Origin: Comamonas sp. lk
GTDB taxonomy: Bacteria > Pseudomonadota > Gammaproteobacteria > Burkholderiales > Burkholderiaceae_C
Length of the DNA: 7,410 bases
Assembly (NCBI GenBank): GCA_945901215.1
Contig: CAMDKE010000134.1
Location: 1 to 7,410, forward strand
Direction: 5' to 3'
Shown here: positions 7,409 to 7,410 of the stretch, in pieces
How the letters are laid out: each line of letters opens with the position of its first letter
Numbering within the stretch: position 1 is the stretch's first letter
Position numbers and translations under genes: made by a program
The notes under the pieces: model-generated
Seen by the model: only the letters and a program-made list of their open reading frames with translations
Told to the model about the DNA's origin: nothing
The model's database searches: none

Positions 7409-7410
7409 CG

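Overview
The window reads as an ordinary GC-rich chromosomal segment from a betaproteobacterium. I infer Burkholderiales, probably Comamonadaceae-like, from the codon usage, the DmdB/AlkK-type acyl-CoA ligase, the solo LivK-type binding protein and the general style of the genes. No database search supports this placement. There are seven protein-coding genes, the first cut by the left edge. I see no tRNA, rRNA, CRISPR array, insertion sequence or phage gene.

Left block, plus strand (1-2111): the C-terminal part of a YcaD-like major facilitator transporter, then an HD-domain metalloprotein of the HDIGD family, then a small secreted DUF5329-type protein. The gaps are about 60 and 55 bp, so a shared transcript is possible but unproven. 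The block meets the next one tail to tail at 2111/2154, where the 42-bp gap holds nested inverted repeats.

Middle block, minus strand (2154-4891): a luciferase-like flavin-dependent monooxygenase lies upstream of an AMP-forming fatty-acyl-CoA ligase, 92 bp apart. A strong hairpin sits just after the monooxygenase stop, and a clear ribosome binding site precedes the ligase. The region upstream of the monooxygenase carries a perfect 6-bp inverted repeat and three near-identical repeats built on AGTCATT, which look like regulator sites.

Right block (5124-7410): an orphan periplasmic substrate-binding protein of the branched-chain amino acid type (minus strand) is divergent from queC (plus strand), the preQ0 synthase of the queuosine pathway. 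They share a 248-bp spacer whose SBP-proximal part is unusually AT-rich. After queC the window ends in non-coding DNA with a consensus DnaA box and an inverted near-consensus one. This could be a DnaA-regulated promoter, a titration site or the edge of an origin.

I do not see a convincing undescribed multi-gene system. The best leads are the DnaA-box pair at the right edge, the uncharacterised HD protein beside a transporter, and the AGTCATT repeat array.
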